Source of the DNA: Mariniphaga sp041687215
Lineage (GTDB): Bacteria; Bacteroidota; Bacteroidia; Bacteroidales; Prolixibacteraceae
Direction: 5' to 3'
Assembly (NCBI RefSeq): GCF_041687215.1
Contig: NZ_JAWLCI010000001.1
Location: 219,461 to 283,460, forward strand
Length of the DNA stretch: 64,000 bases
The notes below the pieces were generated by a model, which worked only from the letters and a program-made list of their open reading frames with translations, was not told the origin of the DNA and did no database searches. Shown here piece after piece: positions 7,727-16,714 of this stretch. A program made the position numbers and the translations under genes. Every line of letters begins with the position of its first letter. Position 1 is the stretch's first letter.

Positions 7727-8440
7727 TTAATGCATGGGCACTTCAATAGCGATTAAGCTTGAAAGTTTTTTAAACTGAATTTTAAGTGGTTCGCTAAACG
7801 ACCAAAATCCGGCAGCATCGCGTTTTCCGAGTTCTGTTTCTTCAATTATCACTGAACCTTCAGTAACCATAAAATAAACTCCATTTCCTGGCGATTTAAG
7901 CTGATACAAAGTTTCAGCAAGTTCATCGGAGTTAATTGTTGAAATGAAGGCATTCTGGTGAATACGAAGCGAATCTTCCCGACCGTCTGAGGAAACAAGC
8001 AACTGCCATTTTCCTTGGCGTCCTTCAGGCGAAAAGAATTTTTGACCATACCGGGGTTTGTGACCATTCTGGTCGGTAAATATCCAAATCTGGAAAAGAT
8101 TTACCGGTTCGGTATCAGAGGCATTGTGCTCTGAATGCAAAACCCCTGTTCCGGCAGACATAACCTGCACTTCTCCTGTAGTTATTACCGCTTCATTTCC
8201 CATATTATCGGCATGTTTTAATGCACCCGAAAGCGGAATGGTAATAATTTCCATGTCCTGGTGCGGGTGCATTCCGAAACCCCGGGATGGAGCAACAATA
8301 TCGTCATTCAGCACCCTTAGTTTCCCAAAATGAATTTTATCCTGGTTATGGTAATTGCCAAAACTAAATGAGTGTGTAGCTTTCAGCCAGCCATGATCTA
8401 CATGCCCCCGTTCTGAGGATTTGTGTATTATTGTTTCCAT
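7727..8440 (-). CDS. Pirin family protein
   Basis: Bicupin of about 237 residues. The N-terminal cupin carries the metal site of the pirin family: HSFSFGNY, GFGMHPHQDMEIITIPL, and the later HSEHNASD with His and Glu ligands. Bacterial pirins include quercetin 2,3-dioxygenases and redox-sensing regulators; which applies here is not visible. The ATG at 8440 is preferred over a TTG two codons upstream. A terminator between it and yceI suggests separate transcription units. It sits with YceI and OsmC in a small cluster that may relate to oxidative or electrophile stress (inference). Confidence 0.9.
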   Translation of the reverse strand: METIIHKSSERGHVDHGWLKATHSFSFGNYHNQDKIHFGKLRVLNDDIVAPSRGFGMHPHQDMEIITIPLSGALKHADNMGNEAVITTGEVQVMSAGTGVLHSEHNASDTEPVNLFQIWIFTDQNGHKPRYGQKFFSPEGRQGKWQLLVSSDGREDSLRIHQNAFISTINSDELAETLYQLKSPGNGVYFMVTEGSVIIEETELGKRDAAGFWSFSEPLKIQFKKLSSLIAIEVPMH

Positions 8441-8463
8441 AATCAATTTATTTTAAAGAAAAA

Positions 8464-8483
8464 ACCCCGGATTTCTCCAGGGT
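8464..8483 (-). terminator. Rho-independent terminator after the YceI gene
   Basis: On the minus strand ACCCTGGA (8483-8476), loop GAAA and TCCGGGGT (8471-8464) form a stem with one mismatch, followed by a run of T (plus-strand A run 8457-8463). Confidence 0.75.
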
Positions 8484-8509
8484 ATTTTCGTGTTCTTCTG
8501 TTTAATAAA

Positions 8510-9130
8510 TTACTTCATTTCCAACAGTGCTGTACCTTCCGACTCCGTTGCAACCACATCGAAATCGAGAGTAAACGTGTCGTAAATCAGATTATCACCC
8601 AGGTCGGAAAAAAATTTGCCAGACCTGAATTTAATATCGTATAATGTACGATCAACATCCATTTTTCCTTTGGCTCTAAGATTATCACCATCAATAACCA
8701 CCTCTGCGTCAAAATTTACCGGATTGTTAATTCCTTTAATAATTAAACTGCCGGCAAAAGAATGAGTGGTCCCCGATTTATGTTTTACTTCTTTAATAAC
8801 CAAAGTTGATACCGGGTGTTTGTCAACCGAAAAGAAATCGTCAGATTTTAGGTGGCCAACGAGCTTTTTATTCATCGATTCATTTGAAAGGTCTTCATTA
8901 ACAATAGCAGTCATGTCCATCTCAAATGTTCCCGACTTAATTTTGTTGCCGTCCACTTCCATATTACCACTTTTTAAATCAATGGTTCCGTAATGTTCTC
9001 CGGTTACTTTTTTCCCGCTCCATTTCACTGTGCTGTTCGATTTATCCAGCTTGTAATCGGTCGCAAGTACCTGCATAGCAAACACTGCAACCAATGCAAT
9101 CATTCCTGTTAATTTTCCAATTGTTTTCAT
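8510..9130 (-). CDS. YceI family periplasmic protein
   Basis: About 206 residues, with a signal peptide (MKTIGKLTGMIALVAVFAM, then LATDY). The ATG at 9130 is chosen because it opens directly into the signal peptide; the frame could extend to 9205 but that adds a non-signal-like stretch. The mature part is the lipocalin-like YceI fold: YKLDKSNSTVKWSGKKVTG, a F/D-rich middle (LKSDDFFSVDKHP), and a repeated beta pattern ending TFTLDFDV. Family members bind polyisoprenoid or amide-type lipids in the periplasm; the ligand here is unknown. It is followed by its own terminator. Confidence 0.9.
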   Translation of the reverse strand: MKTIGKLTGMIALVAVFAMQVLATDYKLDKSNSTVKWSGKKVTGEHYGTIDLKSGNMEVDGNKIKSGTFEMDMTAIVNEDLSNESMNKKLVGHLKSDDFFSVDKHPVSTLVIKEVKHKSGTTHSFAGSLIIKGINNPVNFDAEVVIDGDNLRAKGKMDVDRTLYDIKFRSGKFFSDLGDNLIYDTFTLDFDVVATESEGTALLEMK

Positions 9131-9210
9131 TGTTTTCAAATTTTGTTTCAATTTCTGATTTTTAAATTCAATTATAAAAGACAAAAAAGTCTTTAATTTG
9201 TTCAAAGCAC

Positions 9211-9239
9211 AAAAAAAAGCAACAGAAACCGTTGCTTTT
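9211..9239 (-). terminator. Rho-independent terminator after the OsmC gene
   Basis: Minus strand: AAAAGCAAC (9239-9231), 7-base loop, GTTGCTTTT (9223-9215), followed by a T run. A textbook stem with 9 paired bases. Confidence 0.85.
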
Positions 9240-9262
9240 ACTCAAACCAGAAGAATTTCAAT

Positions 9263-9679
9263 TTATTCCACTATCCTGATTTCACTTTCTATTTCCATGG
9301 CTTTTTTGTAAACGGCAGTTACCCCGCAGTATTTTTCCTCGGAAAGTTTCACGGCTTTTTCCAGCTTGTCTTTAGGTAAATCTTTTCCTTTAAACTGGTA
9401 AATCACCTTCATTTTATTATAATGTTTCGGGTGCTCGTCGGTTACATCGGCCTCCACAATTACATTAAATGCCTCTGGTTCTACTTTCATCTTTTTCAAA
9501 ATCATTATTACATCCACTCCGGTACATCCTGCCAGGGCGGTCAGCATTAATTTTTTTGGCCGGGGACCCAAATCGCTTCCACCCGACTCTTTTGTGGCAT
9601 CAATTACAACCTTGTGCCCGTCCATATCGGTTTCAAAAGCAACTTTATCGGTCCAGGCCAAATCTACAACATGTTTCAT
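9263..9679 (-). CDS. OsmC family peroxiredoxin-like protein
   Basis: Protein of 138 residues with the OsmC/Ohr fold. The two conserved cysteines are present: LAGCTGVDV (near residue 52) and EEKYCGVTAVY (near 117). OsmC and Ohr proteins reduce organic hydroperoxides with these thiols; many Bacteroidota members of this length are uncharacterised. An exact minus-strand TATATTTG (9721-9728) gives a plausible promoter about 40 bp upstream. The divergent Crp/Fnr-type gene shares this intergenic region and may regulate it (inference). Confidence 0.9.
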   Translation of the reverse strand: MKHVVDLAWTDKVAFETDMDGHKVVIDATKESGGSDLGPRPKKLMLTALAGCTGVDVIMILKKMKVEPEAFNVIVEADVTDEHPKHYNKMKVIYQFKGKDLPKDKLEKAVKLSEEKYCGVTAVYKKAMEIESEIRIVE

Positions 9680-9720
9680 TTTGATATTCTTTTTATTTGT
9701 AATTCAACTATTTTGGACAA

Positions 9721-9728
9721 CAAATATA
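9721..9728 (-). promoter_or_regulatory. Promoter -7 element for the OsmC gene
   Basis: Minus strand TATATTTG, an exact match to the Bacteroidota TAnnTTTG element, 42 bp from the start codon. No TTTG is found at the usual 19-20 bp upstream distance, so an activator could be needed. Confidence 0.45.
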
Positions 9729-9857
9729 CAACATACAACTATCTATATAAATAGTTTTTCAAATATTAAGTGAAATTGTATCTTTAGGGTCTTTAACAAA
9801 CTGAAAGGCACTGCCTGCGGGCAGAAAACAGGCGAATAACTTTAACAATCAGCGAAA

Positions 9858-10559
9858 ATGAGAAGTATTATAAAAAGGCCAACCGAAGAAGAAACCGATT
9901 TGAGTGGATTTCAGTTATTTAAAAAACTGGACGAGGAGGAGTTTAACCGTTTGAATTATGAAAAAACCTGTTCGCTTTATAAAAAAGGCACAGTAATTTA
10001 CCGCGAGGGCAGCAGGCTTACAGGCTTTTTCTGTGTTACCCGCGGAATTGTAAAGATTTTTAAAACTGGAATTGACGGAAAAGAACAAATCATCAGGTTT
10101 GCCAAGCGTGGAGAAATAATTGCCTACCGTTCGCTGTTGAGCCAGGAGCTGGCCTGTACCACCGCCAAAGTGATTGATGAAGCGGTTTTGTGCCACATTC
10201 CTTACCAAACACTTCTTTTCCTGATTAAAAACAACTGGCAGTTTTCTCATCACATGCTGCAAATTGTTTGCCGCGAACTGCGCGAAGCCAATGATTATAT
10301 TACCGACATTGCCCAGAAAACCGTGCGTGAACGGCTTGCAGAAGTTTTATTGCTGCTGAAGGAAAACTTTGAACTGGACAACCAGAATACCTTGCAAATT
10401 TCGCTCACACGCGAAGAACTTGCCAACATGGTGGGAACAGCTACCGAGTCGGTCATCAGATTGCTTTCTGAATTTAAACAAGATAAACTGATAGAGCTGC
10501 AGGGCCGAAAAATCAAATTTCTGGATACACCCGGACTGCGACGTGTTGCCAATATTTAA
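9858..10559 (+). CDS. Crp/Fnr family transcriptional regulator
   Basis: Protein of 233 residues with a cyclic-nucleotide-binding-type sensor domain (FKKLDEEEFNRL, GFFCVTRGIVKIF, GKEQIIRFAKRGEIIAYRSLL) and a C-terminal winged helix (SLTREELANMVGTATESVIRLLSEF). The helix-turn-helix signature is typical of Fnr-type regulators. Single cysteines at several sites do not form a clear Fnr iron-sulfur motif, so the signal is unknown. A promoter-like TATCTTTA lies at 9779-9786. The methyltransferase gene follows after 5 bp, so the two are likely co-transcribed. It may control the divergent osmC-like gene. Confidence 0.9.
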   Translation: MRSIIKRPTEEETDLSGFQLFKKLDEEEFNRLNYEKTCSLYKKGTVIYREGSRLTGFFCVTRGIVKIFKTGIDGKEQIIRFAKRGEIIAYRSLLSQELACTTAKVIDEAVLCHIPYQTLLFLIKNNWQFSHHMLQIVCRELREANDYITDIAQKTVRERLAEVLLLLKENFELDNQNTLQISLTREELANMVGTATESVIRLLSEFKQDKLIELQGRKIKFLDTPGLRRVANI

Positions 10560-10564
10560 ACTCC

Positions 10565-11347
10565 ATGCAGGAACGCCACCAGGATAAAAAAAGGTACTTT
10601 AGCGAACAGGCACGTACCACTCAAAAGCATGTTATTCCTTACCTGGAAAATTTATTAAAAATAGGGCCGGAAACTGAAGTTCTTGAAATTGGTTGTGCCG
10701 AAGCCGGAAATCTGAAACCATTTCTTGATTTGGACTGCAAAGTTACCGGAGTTGACATTTCGTGCGGAAGAATTGAACTGGCCAGGGAATTTTTTGCTGA
10801 CCATCCGAAAAAAGAAAATCTGGAACTGATTTGCGAAGACATTTACAAAGCTGATTTAAAAGGCAAAACTTTTGATTTGGTGATGATGCGCGATGTGATT
10901 GAACACATTCCCAACCAGGAAAAGTTTATGGGTTACGTGAAAAAATTCCTGAAACCGGATGGAAAGTTTTTCCTGGGATTTCCACCATGGCAAAATCCGT
11001 TTGGCGGCCACCAGCAAATTTGCACCAGCAAAGTTTTGTCAAAACTGCCTTATTTTCATTTGCTGCCCACACCTGTTTATAAACTGATATTGAAAACTTT
11101 CGAAAAGAATAAAGCACGGGTGGAAGGTTTAATTGAGATAAAAGAAACCGGAATTTCAATTGACCGTTTTGAACGAACTCTGAAAAGAGAAAATTACACC
11201 ATTGAAAAGCGTACCTTCTTTTTTATCAACCCAAATTACGAAACCAAATTCGGTTTAAAGCCCCGGAAGCAGGCCGGTTTAATTTCCGCTATTCCGTGGG
11301 TTCGCAACTTTTTTACTACGGCTGCATATTATGTTGTTTCGAAGTAA
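10565..11347 (+). CDS. Class I SAM-dependent methyltransferase
   Basis: Protein of 260 residues. SAM motif I is VLEIGCAEAGNLKPF (near 39-53), motif II LDCKVTGVDIS, and motif IV FDLVMMRDVIEHIPNQEKF; the last resembles UbiE/Coq5-type and polysaccharide-linked methyltransferases. The acceptor is unknown. The gene starts 5 bp after the Crp/Fnr regulator and ends 6 bp from the convergent HigA gene. No membrane segments are seen, although the C-terminus is rich in hydrophobic and basic residues. Confidence 0.85.
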   Translation: MQERHQDKKRYFSEQARTTQKHVIPYLENLLKIGPETEVLEIGCAEAGNLKPFLDLDCKVTGVDISCGRIELAREFFADHPKKENLELICEDIYKADLKGKTFDLVMMRDVIEHIPNQEKFMGYVKKFLKPDGKFFLGFPPWQNPFGGHQQICTSKVLSKLPYFHLLPTPVYKLILKTFEKNKARVEGLIEIKETGISIDRFERTLKRENYTIEKRTFFFINPNYETKFGLKPRKQAGLISAIPWVRNFFTTAAYYVVSK

Positions 11348-11353
11348 ATGCCT

Positions 11354-11815
11354 TTAAACTATTGCTGCCCTGCTTGTCAGATAATCTTTAATGGATGAAA
11401 CTCTCAAAAGTTTTTGCCTTTTTTTCTCCTCAAGTTGAATGTCTTTATTTCCAACAATCAAGGATTCCAAAGGGATTCCAAGATATTTGTTCAATAAAGT
11501 AATCATTTTCAGGGTTAATGCCCTTTTCCCGTTTAATACTTCAGAAACTCTCGTTTCACCTCCCAACAATGGAGCAATATCAATTTGCTTCAGGTTCATT
11601 TGTTCCATCCTGAAACGAATAGCCTCGATGGGAGTAGGAACATCCATTTTGTAATGTTCCTGTTCATATTTTTCGATTAATAATGAAAGAAGCTCAAGTT
11701 CCTGCCCTTCAGAACTTTCCGGTTCAATAAGTTCAGATTTACTGTTTATAATAGAATAAACCCGTTTGCATGCCTCGTTATACTCCTTTTCTGTTTTCAA
11801 TACTTTAATCTTCAT
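11354..11815 (-). CDS. higA: HigA-like antitoxin (helix-turn-helix)
   Basis: Protein of 153 residues. The C-terminal half has a Cro/C1-type helix-turn-helix: RFRMEQMNLKQIDIAPLLGG, then RVSEVLNGKRALTLKMI. An N-terminal acidic helical region (ESSEGQELELLSLLIEKYE) is typical of the HigA branch that accompanies HigB toxins. It neutralises the toxin encoded just upstream and probably represses the operon. Toxin-first order and an 11-bp overlap fit the higBA arrangement. Confidence 0.85.
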   Translation of the reverse strand: MKIKVLKTEKEYNEACKRVYSIINSKSELIEPESSEGQELELLSLLIEKYEQEHYKMDVPTPIEAIRFRMEQMNLKQIDIAPLLGGETRVSEVLNGKRALTLKMITLLNKYLGIPLESLIVGNKDIQLEEKKRQKLLRVSSIKDYLTSRAAIV

Positions 11816-12116
11816 AACTTACTGTATTTACATCTATTTTATCGTATTCTATGTGGGTGCCAAACCACACAATAAAAACTATTTTCAATTTGTATTCAAC
11901 ATCAACAACTAACCGGAAATCATTGCCTTTTATATTGAAGACCACTCTTTTTGAATTAATGATACTAGCGTTTCTGTACTTTGCTTTTAATTCATTCACA
12001 TTATTCCAGTTTGAATATTGTACTTCATAAATCCAGGCACTTAATGGTCCGGTGGCGGACCTGTATTTACTCAACCTGCAATATTCCCTGAGTGTTTTTT
12101 CTTTTATAATTCTCAT
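11805..12116 (-). CDS. higB: HigB-like mRNA interferase toxin
   Basis: Protein of 103 residues of the HigB/RelE-like toxin family: MRIIKEKTLREYCR at the start, SAWIYEVQYSNWNNVNELKAKY in the middle, and a beta-rich end RVVFNIKGNDFRLVVDVEY plus VFIVWFGTHIEYDKID. These are the hallmarks of the HigB branch that cuts mRNA on the ribosome. It is the first gene of the pair and overlaps the antitoxin. About 58 bp separate it from the EnvC-like gene downstream-upstream boundary at 12175. Role (stabilisation, stress or phage response) is not readable from the sequence. Confidence 0.88.
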   Translation of the reverse strand: MRIIKEKTLREYCRLSKYRSATGPLSAWIYEVQYSNWNNVNELKAKYRNASIINSKRVVFNIKGNDFRLVVDVEYKLKIVFIVWFGTHIEYDKIDVNTVSYED

Positions 12117-12174
12117 GGATTACAAATATAAGAAAAGTTACCCTATTTGGTAACTAAGTTTATACTTTTTTATT

Positions 12175-13365
12175 CTACCTTCCTATCCACTCTTCGGGAT
12201 TGAGTTTCTGATTCTCTTTCCAAATTTGAAATTTTAAAACTGATTTGTTTCCGTCTTCGAAATCGGTGTAAACCGTGCCAATGTTTTGCCGTACAGTAAC
12301 TTTTTCGCCTTTTTTTACTGTTACTTCAAGCAAATTGGAATAAACGGTAAGAAAGTTTCCGTGCCTGATAATTACGGCTGAATTTCCACCGGAAATACCA
12401 AAAACCCGCGATACTTCGCCATTAAAAACCGCACGTACTTTTGAGCCAGGTTCGGTGGAAATATTGATTCCATTGTTTCTAATCTGTACATTTTCCAAAA
12501 CCGGATGGCGGTGTATGCCAAACCGTTCGGTAATCACACCACGTTCAACCGGCCATGGCAACCGCTGTTTGTTCTGTTCAAAATTTTCGCCCACCAGCAA
12601 TTGTTCGGGAGTAAGCGCATAAGCAGGTTCTCCGGCCTCGCGGTTTTTACGGGCTTCCTCCTCAATCATTCGTTGGATTTCCCGCTCAAGTTGTTGCTCA
12701 ATACTACGCTGTTGCTGCAGTTTTTGTCGTAAGTCCTGTTGCTGGTTTTTTAACTTCTGAATTTCACGGCTTTGCTGATTTTTTTCTCTGGCAAGTTTTT
12801 GCCTTTCATTTTGTGTTTCGGCAAGTAATTGTTGGCGGGTTGCTTTCAGGTTTTCAAGGTTTTCGGCCTTTTCATTCAGCAACTGCTGTAAAGTTTTCAT
12901 AATAGCAGCCTGGTTATTCCTGAATTGAGTATATCTTCTCATGTAAAGCAGCCGTCTGTATGCCTGGTTGAAATTGTCAGCAGAAAGTAGAAATAACAGT
13001 TGGTTGCCTGCATTTCTGCTCAAATAAGCCAGCCTGATTAGCTGTGCATACTCGGCTTTCATTTTTTCAAGATCTTCTGTAAGCATTTCAACAACCAGGT
13101 TATTGTTCTGAATAAATTCCTGATATAATTTGATTTCGGAGGTCAGATTCGAAATAATTGTATTGCGCTGGTTGATGTTGTTATTTAATAGTTGCAGGCC
13201 ATTAAGCGATGCCTTTTCTTTTTGCTGTACCTGATTTAACAGCCGTGAAGTCATTTCAATTTCTTTTGCAGCATTTTCTTTTTGTTGCTGCAAATCGGAA
13301 AGGGACTGCGCCAGTGCAGAAACCTGAAAGATTAAAAGTATGCCCGCAAGTGCCAGTGTCCTCAT
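12175..13365 (-). CDS. EnvC-like murein hydrolase activator with degenerate LytM domain
   Basis: Protein of 396 residues: signal peptide (AGILLIFQVSALAQ), a long coiled coil to about residue 245 rich in Gln and Glu, then an M23/LytM domain from PWPVERGVITERFG. The catalytic zinc ligands are altered: the usual HxGxDI is NNGINI, the HxH-type motif reads VYSNL instead of TxYxHL, and LHFE is LKFQI. The domain is therefore probably inactive and acts like EnvC or NlpD, activating an amidase at the septum. It follows DUF4292 and TPR genes on the same strand, a conserved Bacteroidota envelope cluster. Confidence 0.88.
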   Translation of the reverse strand: MRTLALAGILLIFQVSALAQSLSDLQQQKENAAKEIEMTSRLLNQVQQKEKASLNGLQLLNNNINQRNTIISNLTSEIKLYQEFIQNNNLVVEMLTEDLEKMKAEYAQLIRLAYLSRNAGNQLLFLLSADNFNQAYRRLLYMRRYTQFRNNQAAIMKTLQQLLNEKAENLENLKATRQQLLAETQNERQKLAREKNQQSREIQKLKNQQQDLRQKLQQQRSIEQQLEREIQRMIEEEARKNREAGEPAYALTPEQLLVGENFEQNKQRLPWPVERGVITERFGIHRHPVLENVQIRNNGINISTEPGSKVRAVFNGEVSRVFGISGGNSAVIIRHGNFLTVYSNLLEVTVKKGEKVTVRQNIGTVYTDFEDGNKSVLKFQIWKENQKLNPEEWIGR

Positions 13366-13401
13366 ATCCTGATGGATTTCCGGATTATTATTTTGTACCT
13401 G

Positions 13402-14292
13402 TTAACGTGCCCTGATTCGTTGATAACTGTCGGGAATATTTATATCAATCGAATCTATGTTTTCAGTTGAAAAACCGTTCAGTTTAATTTTCAGTTCTGT
13501 AGTTTCGTCGGGCGATACCATCTTCAAGTCGATGGAACCCGGGTAATCCTTTTTTTCAACGCGTTCAAAATCACTGAAATTCACTTCCAGATTCCACTCA
13601 TTCTGCGGATCATCAAAAATCAGTTTTTCAAGAACAAAACTCCGGGGATTGAAATACATGGTACGAACAATATTGTTTTCAAAGGTTTCGTCAAAATTGG
13701 AAGCCTGCAGTCCGCGCCCGGAAATAAAACTTTTTAATCCTCCGGTTTTTACATTTTGTGCGTTGTTGGCCGTTTGCAAAACATATTTTCCTTCCTGAAT
13801 AAAAGTATTGTACTTTGAGTTGTTGTTTTTCGAATAAGAAAAAACAGCTTGATTTGAAATAATGGCCTGAATGGTTTCAAAAGAAAGGTCAAAATTGAGC
13901 AAACTGCTTAAAAATGAATAATCGCCTTCAAAATAATTTTTGTCGATGTAATTAACGTAAGTTAAATTGCCCGGAGTAAGAAGAATTCGGCCAACGGGAA
14001 TATTTATTTTACTGATTAACGCCAGAATTTTATCGTCTTTCCGGGCTTTCAGGTTTGCCCTGAAACTGGTTTTGGAATGGCTGTTTGAAAACTGTACATT
14101 AATTCGGCGAATGGTTAAATCGGAATAATCAAATGCATTTTGCTCCACCTGCTCAAGCAATTTTTCGGCCGACAAGGGCCTGATTCGCTCTGTGGTTAAA
14201 TCGCGGGAAGTGCGGCACGATGAGAACCCCACTACCAGCAAAAAAAGCACAAAAAAAACCCTTCTGTTTTTATCCGTGAATAACTTCTTCAT
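13402..14292 (-). CDS. DUF4292 lipoprotein
   Basis: Protein of 296 residues with a lipoprotein leader ending in GFSSCRTS. The mature part is beta-rich and similar to DUF4292 proteins of Bacteroidota: RINVQFSNSHSKTSFRANLKARKDD, then KINIPVGRILLTPGNLTYVNYIDKNYF in separate strands, and a KDYPGSIDLKMVSPD end. The architecture resembles outer-membrane lipoprotein carrier folds, so a role in envelope assembly is likely but unproven. It is placed between the TPR lipoprotein and EnvC-like genes, with no gap to the former. Confidence 0.8.
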   Translation of the reverse strand: MKKLFTDKNRRVFFVLFLLVVGFSSCRTSRDLTTERIRPLSAEKLLEQVEQNAFDYSDLTIRRINVQFSNSHSKTSFRANLKARKDDKILALISKINIPVGRILLTPGNLTYVNYIDKNYFEGDYSFLSSLLNFDLSFETIQAIISNQAVFSYSKNNNSKYNTFIQEGKYVLQTANNAQNVKTGGLKSFISGRGLQASNFDETFENNIVRTMYFNPRSFVLEKLIFDDPQNEWNLEVNFSDFERVEKKDYPGSIDLKMVSPDETTELKIKLNGFSTENIDSIDINIPDSYQRIRAR

Positions 14293-16071
14293 TTACTCAG
14301 CGTAATAATTGCGTTCCTGTATTTTTTTATCCAGAAGTTCTGAAACCTCACCCAAATCTTTAGCTTTTTGCCAGTATTTTATGGCCTCTTCAGTTTGTTC
14401 AAGTTTAAAAAGAATATCGCCGTAATGCTCTAAAAGGGTTGCATTATCCTCGCCTCCGTTTTTAATGGCCGATTCCATATAAAACTTTGCCAGTTTGTAT
14501 TCTCCTTTTTTAAACAGCACCCAGGCATACGTATCAAGATATGTTGAATTTTCGGGAAACCGCTCAATTACTTTACCGCTCATTTGCTCTGCTTTACTCA
14601 GGTTTTCACCTGTAAGTGACAAATAGTACGCGTAATTATTCAGGGCGATGTGGTTATCGGGATCCAGTTCAACCGATTTATCAAACAACTCAAAGGCGTC
14701 CTCCATATTTCCCGATTTATAAAGTGCTTCGCCTTTCAACATTAAAAACTGACCTTCCATACGTTTGTTGTCTAAAACGTACATGAGGCCTTCGTCTGAA
14801 ACAGTAATCGTTTCGTCGTATTTTTCAAGTTGAATACAAGCCACGGCATTCAGAAAATAAATCTGCGGCTGGTTCGGGAACAAATCCATTGCATCGGTAC
14901 TGTGTTCGTAAAGAGCTTGCCAGTCTTGCAAATCATTATCTATAAAAAGTACACGTTCCCATAAAATGTAATCATTCTTTTCAATTTCAAGAGCCTTTAA
15001 CAATTCGCTGCGTGCTTCTTCCAGTTTCCCGCTTTTTAAAAGGCTTTCGGCCCTTACGGTGTAAACAATATGCTCGTTGGGGTGAGACTCCAGCAAAATA
15101 TCAATCAACTCATTTTCCTGCTCTGGCTGAATACCAGACTGAGCCGGATTGGCTGTTAACATCATATAAAGTTGAAGTTTGGTCTGCAAATCAACATCCT
15201 GGCTCCGAAAACCCATTTTTGTTTCTTCAAACGAATTTTCCATTTCGCCGTTTTGCAGGTAATAATTGGCCAGAGAAAAGTGTACAAAACCGTTTTCAGG
15301 ATCTATTTCCTGAATTTTCCGGTAATATTTTAACGCGTTAACTGAATCGCCCTGGCTTTGAAAAAGATCGGCCATTAAGCCGTAATATTTCGGATCATTG
15401 GGGTTACTTTCAATCAGTTTTTCAATTTCCCCAAAAGCTTTTTCCACCTCGCCATTTTCAACATACAATTGTTGTTTCGAAACCGCAATCTGCTCATTCA
15501 CACCCACTTTTTCTTCCAGTTTGCTGTAGGCATTAATGGCCTCCGGAATTTTGTTGGCATTGGAAAGCAATGCAGCTCTCATATACAAAAATTCGAGGTT
15601 TTCGGGCTCTTGTTGCAAAAGTTTGTCATAAATTGCTGCGGCATCATTAAATCGCTGGGTTTGCTGATAAATTTGAGCCAGCAGCAAACTGTACCATTTG
15701 TTTCCGGGATTGAGTTGAATGGCTTTTTCCAGAAGAAGGGAAGCGCTTGTAAAATCATTATTTTCAGCATGAATGGTTGCCAGTTCGTACATGGCTGCCG
15801 AGGAATTTGGATTTATTTCGAGGCACCCCGATAAAAGTTGAATGGCTTTTTGCGGATTTCCCAGGCTTTTTTCTTTTATCGCTTCAACAAACAGATAATC
15901 AAATTCCATTTGTTTCTTTTCTTCAATTGGAAGCTCTTTATCGTTTATTTCAACTTCCTCAATTTCTGAATTTTCAATACTATTCTGCGTAATACCTTTT
16001 GTTCCTGAACAGGCAAATATAATTCCTGGCAGCAGGAACATCAGCATCCATTTTATCATTGTATTATTCAT
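14293..16071 (-). CDS. Tetratricopeptide-repeat lipoprotein
   Basis: About 592 residues, starting at ATG 16071 with a leader ending in IIFACSGTK (lipobox), preferred over a TTG four codons upstream. At least ten TPR-like repeats span residues 55-580, for example NSSAAMYELATIHAEN, WYSLLLAQIYQQTQRFNDAAAIY broken by insertions, and DNHIALNNYAYYLSL. It is a periplasmic or outer-membrane-anchored scaffold for protein-protein contacts. Stop and next start abut (14293/14292), giving an operon TPR, DUF4292, EnvC-like. A role in cell-envelope or division assembly is inferred from this neighbourhood. Confidence 0.85.
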   Translation of the reverse strand: MNNTMIKWMLMFLLPGIIFACSGTKGITQNSIENSEIEEVEINDKELPIEEKKQMEFDYLFVEAIKEKSLGNPQKAIQLLSGCLEINPNSSAAMYELATIHAENNDFTSASLLLEKAIQLNPGNKWYSLLLAQIYQQTQRFNDAAAIYDKLLQQEPENLEFLYMRAALLSNANKIPEAINAYSKLEEKVGVNEQIAVSKQQLYVENGEVEKAFGEIEKLIESNPNDPKYYGLMADLFQSQGDSVNALKYYRKIQEIDPENGFVHFSLANYYLQNGEMENSFEETKMGFRSQDVDLQTKLQLYMMLTANPAQSGIQPEQENELIDILLESHPNEHIVYTVRAESLLKSGKLEEARSELLKALEIEKNDYILWERVLFIDNDLQDWQALYEHSTDAMDLFPNQPQIYFLNAVACIQLEKYDETITVSDEGLMYVLDNKRMEGQFLMLKGEALYKSGNMEDAFELFDKSVELDPDNHIALNNYAYYLSLTGENLSKAEQMSGKVIERFPENSTYLDTYAWVLFKKGEYKLAKFYMESAIKNGGEDNATLLEHYGDILFKLEQTEEAIKYWQKAKDLGEVSELLDKKIQERNYYAE

Positions 16072-16170
16072 TTTTTCTATCAAATTTTCAAAAGAAAATA
16101 CTTTGGAACTTCATCTATTTTCCTGGAAATTAAACGAAATATCAGGTATGAAATTTTTCCAAACTATTTA

Positions 16171-16605
16171 TTAATTTTTCCCTGTGTGGCCAAAACCGCC
16201 AGCTCCTCTTTGTGTTTCGCCCAACACTTCAACCAAATTCCATTCCACAGTTTCGTGTGATGCAATTATCATTTGGCAAATTCGCTCGCCATTTTCAATA
16301 ACAAAATCGTCGTTGGAAAGATTTACAAGAATCACCCTTATTTCGCCTCTGTAATCGGCATCAATAGTTCCAGGTGTGTTTAACACGGTAATTCCTTTTT
16401 TTATGGCCAGCCCGCTACGTGGTCTTATTTGAGCCTCGTAACCTTTTGGCAATTCAATATATAACCCCGTTGGAATCAGTTTACGTTCGAGCGGTTTCAA
16501 AACCACAGGCTCCGTTAAATATGCGCGTAAATCCATTCCTGCCGAAAGTTCTGTACTATATTCCGGCAGCGGATTGTTCGATTCATTTACTATTTTAACA
16601 AACAT
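16171..16605 (-). CDS. dut: Deoxyuridine 5'-triphosphate nucleotidohydrolase (dUTPase)
   Basis: Protein of 144 residues, the usual size of trimeric dUTPases that convert dUTP to dUMP and pyrophosphate and keep uracil out of DNA. All five motifs are visible: AGMDLRAYL, RPRSGLAIKKG, NTPGTIDADYRGEI, RICQMI and RGAGGFGHTG. The catalytic aspartate is in the third motif. It lies 99 bp upstream of the TPR gene on the same strand, so co-transcription is possible. Confidence 0.97.
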   Translation of the reverse strand: MFVKIVNESNNPLPEYSTELSAGMDLRAYLTEPVVLKPLERKLIPTGLYIELPKGYEAQIRPRSGLAIKKGITVLNTPGTIDADYRGEIRVILVNLSNDDFVIENGERICQMIIASHETVEWNLVEVLGETQRGAGGFGHTGKN

Positions 16606-16714
16606 TAATCAGCTTTTTTTAAAGACCCGCTAAGATAGAATTTTTAAAACAGACCTCCTTGGCATTAACAATATTTATAAAATTAGTGGTTCGATTCAAT
16701 GATTTGGTTAACAA

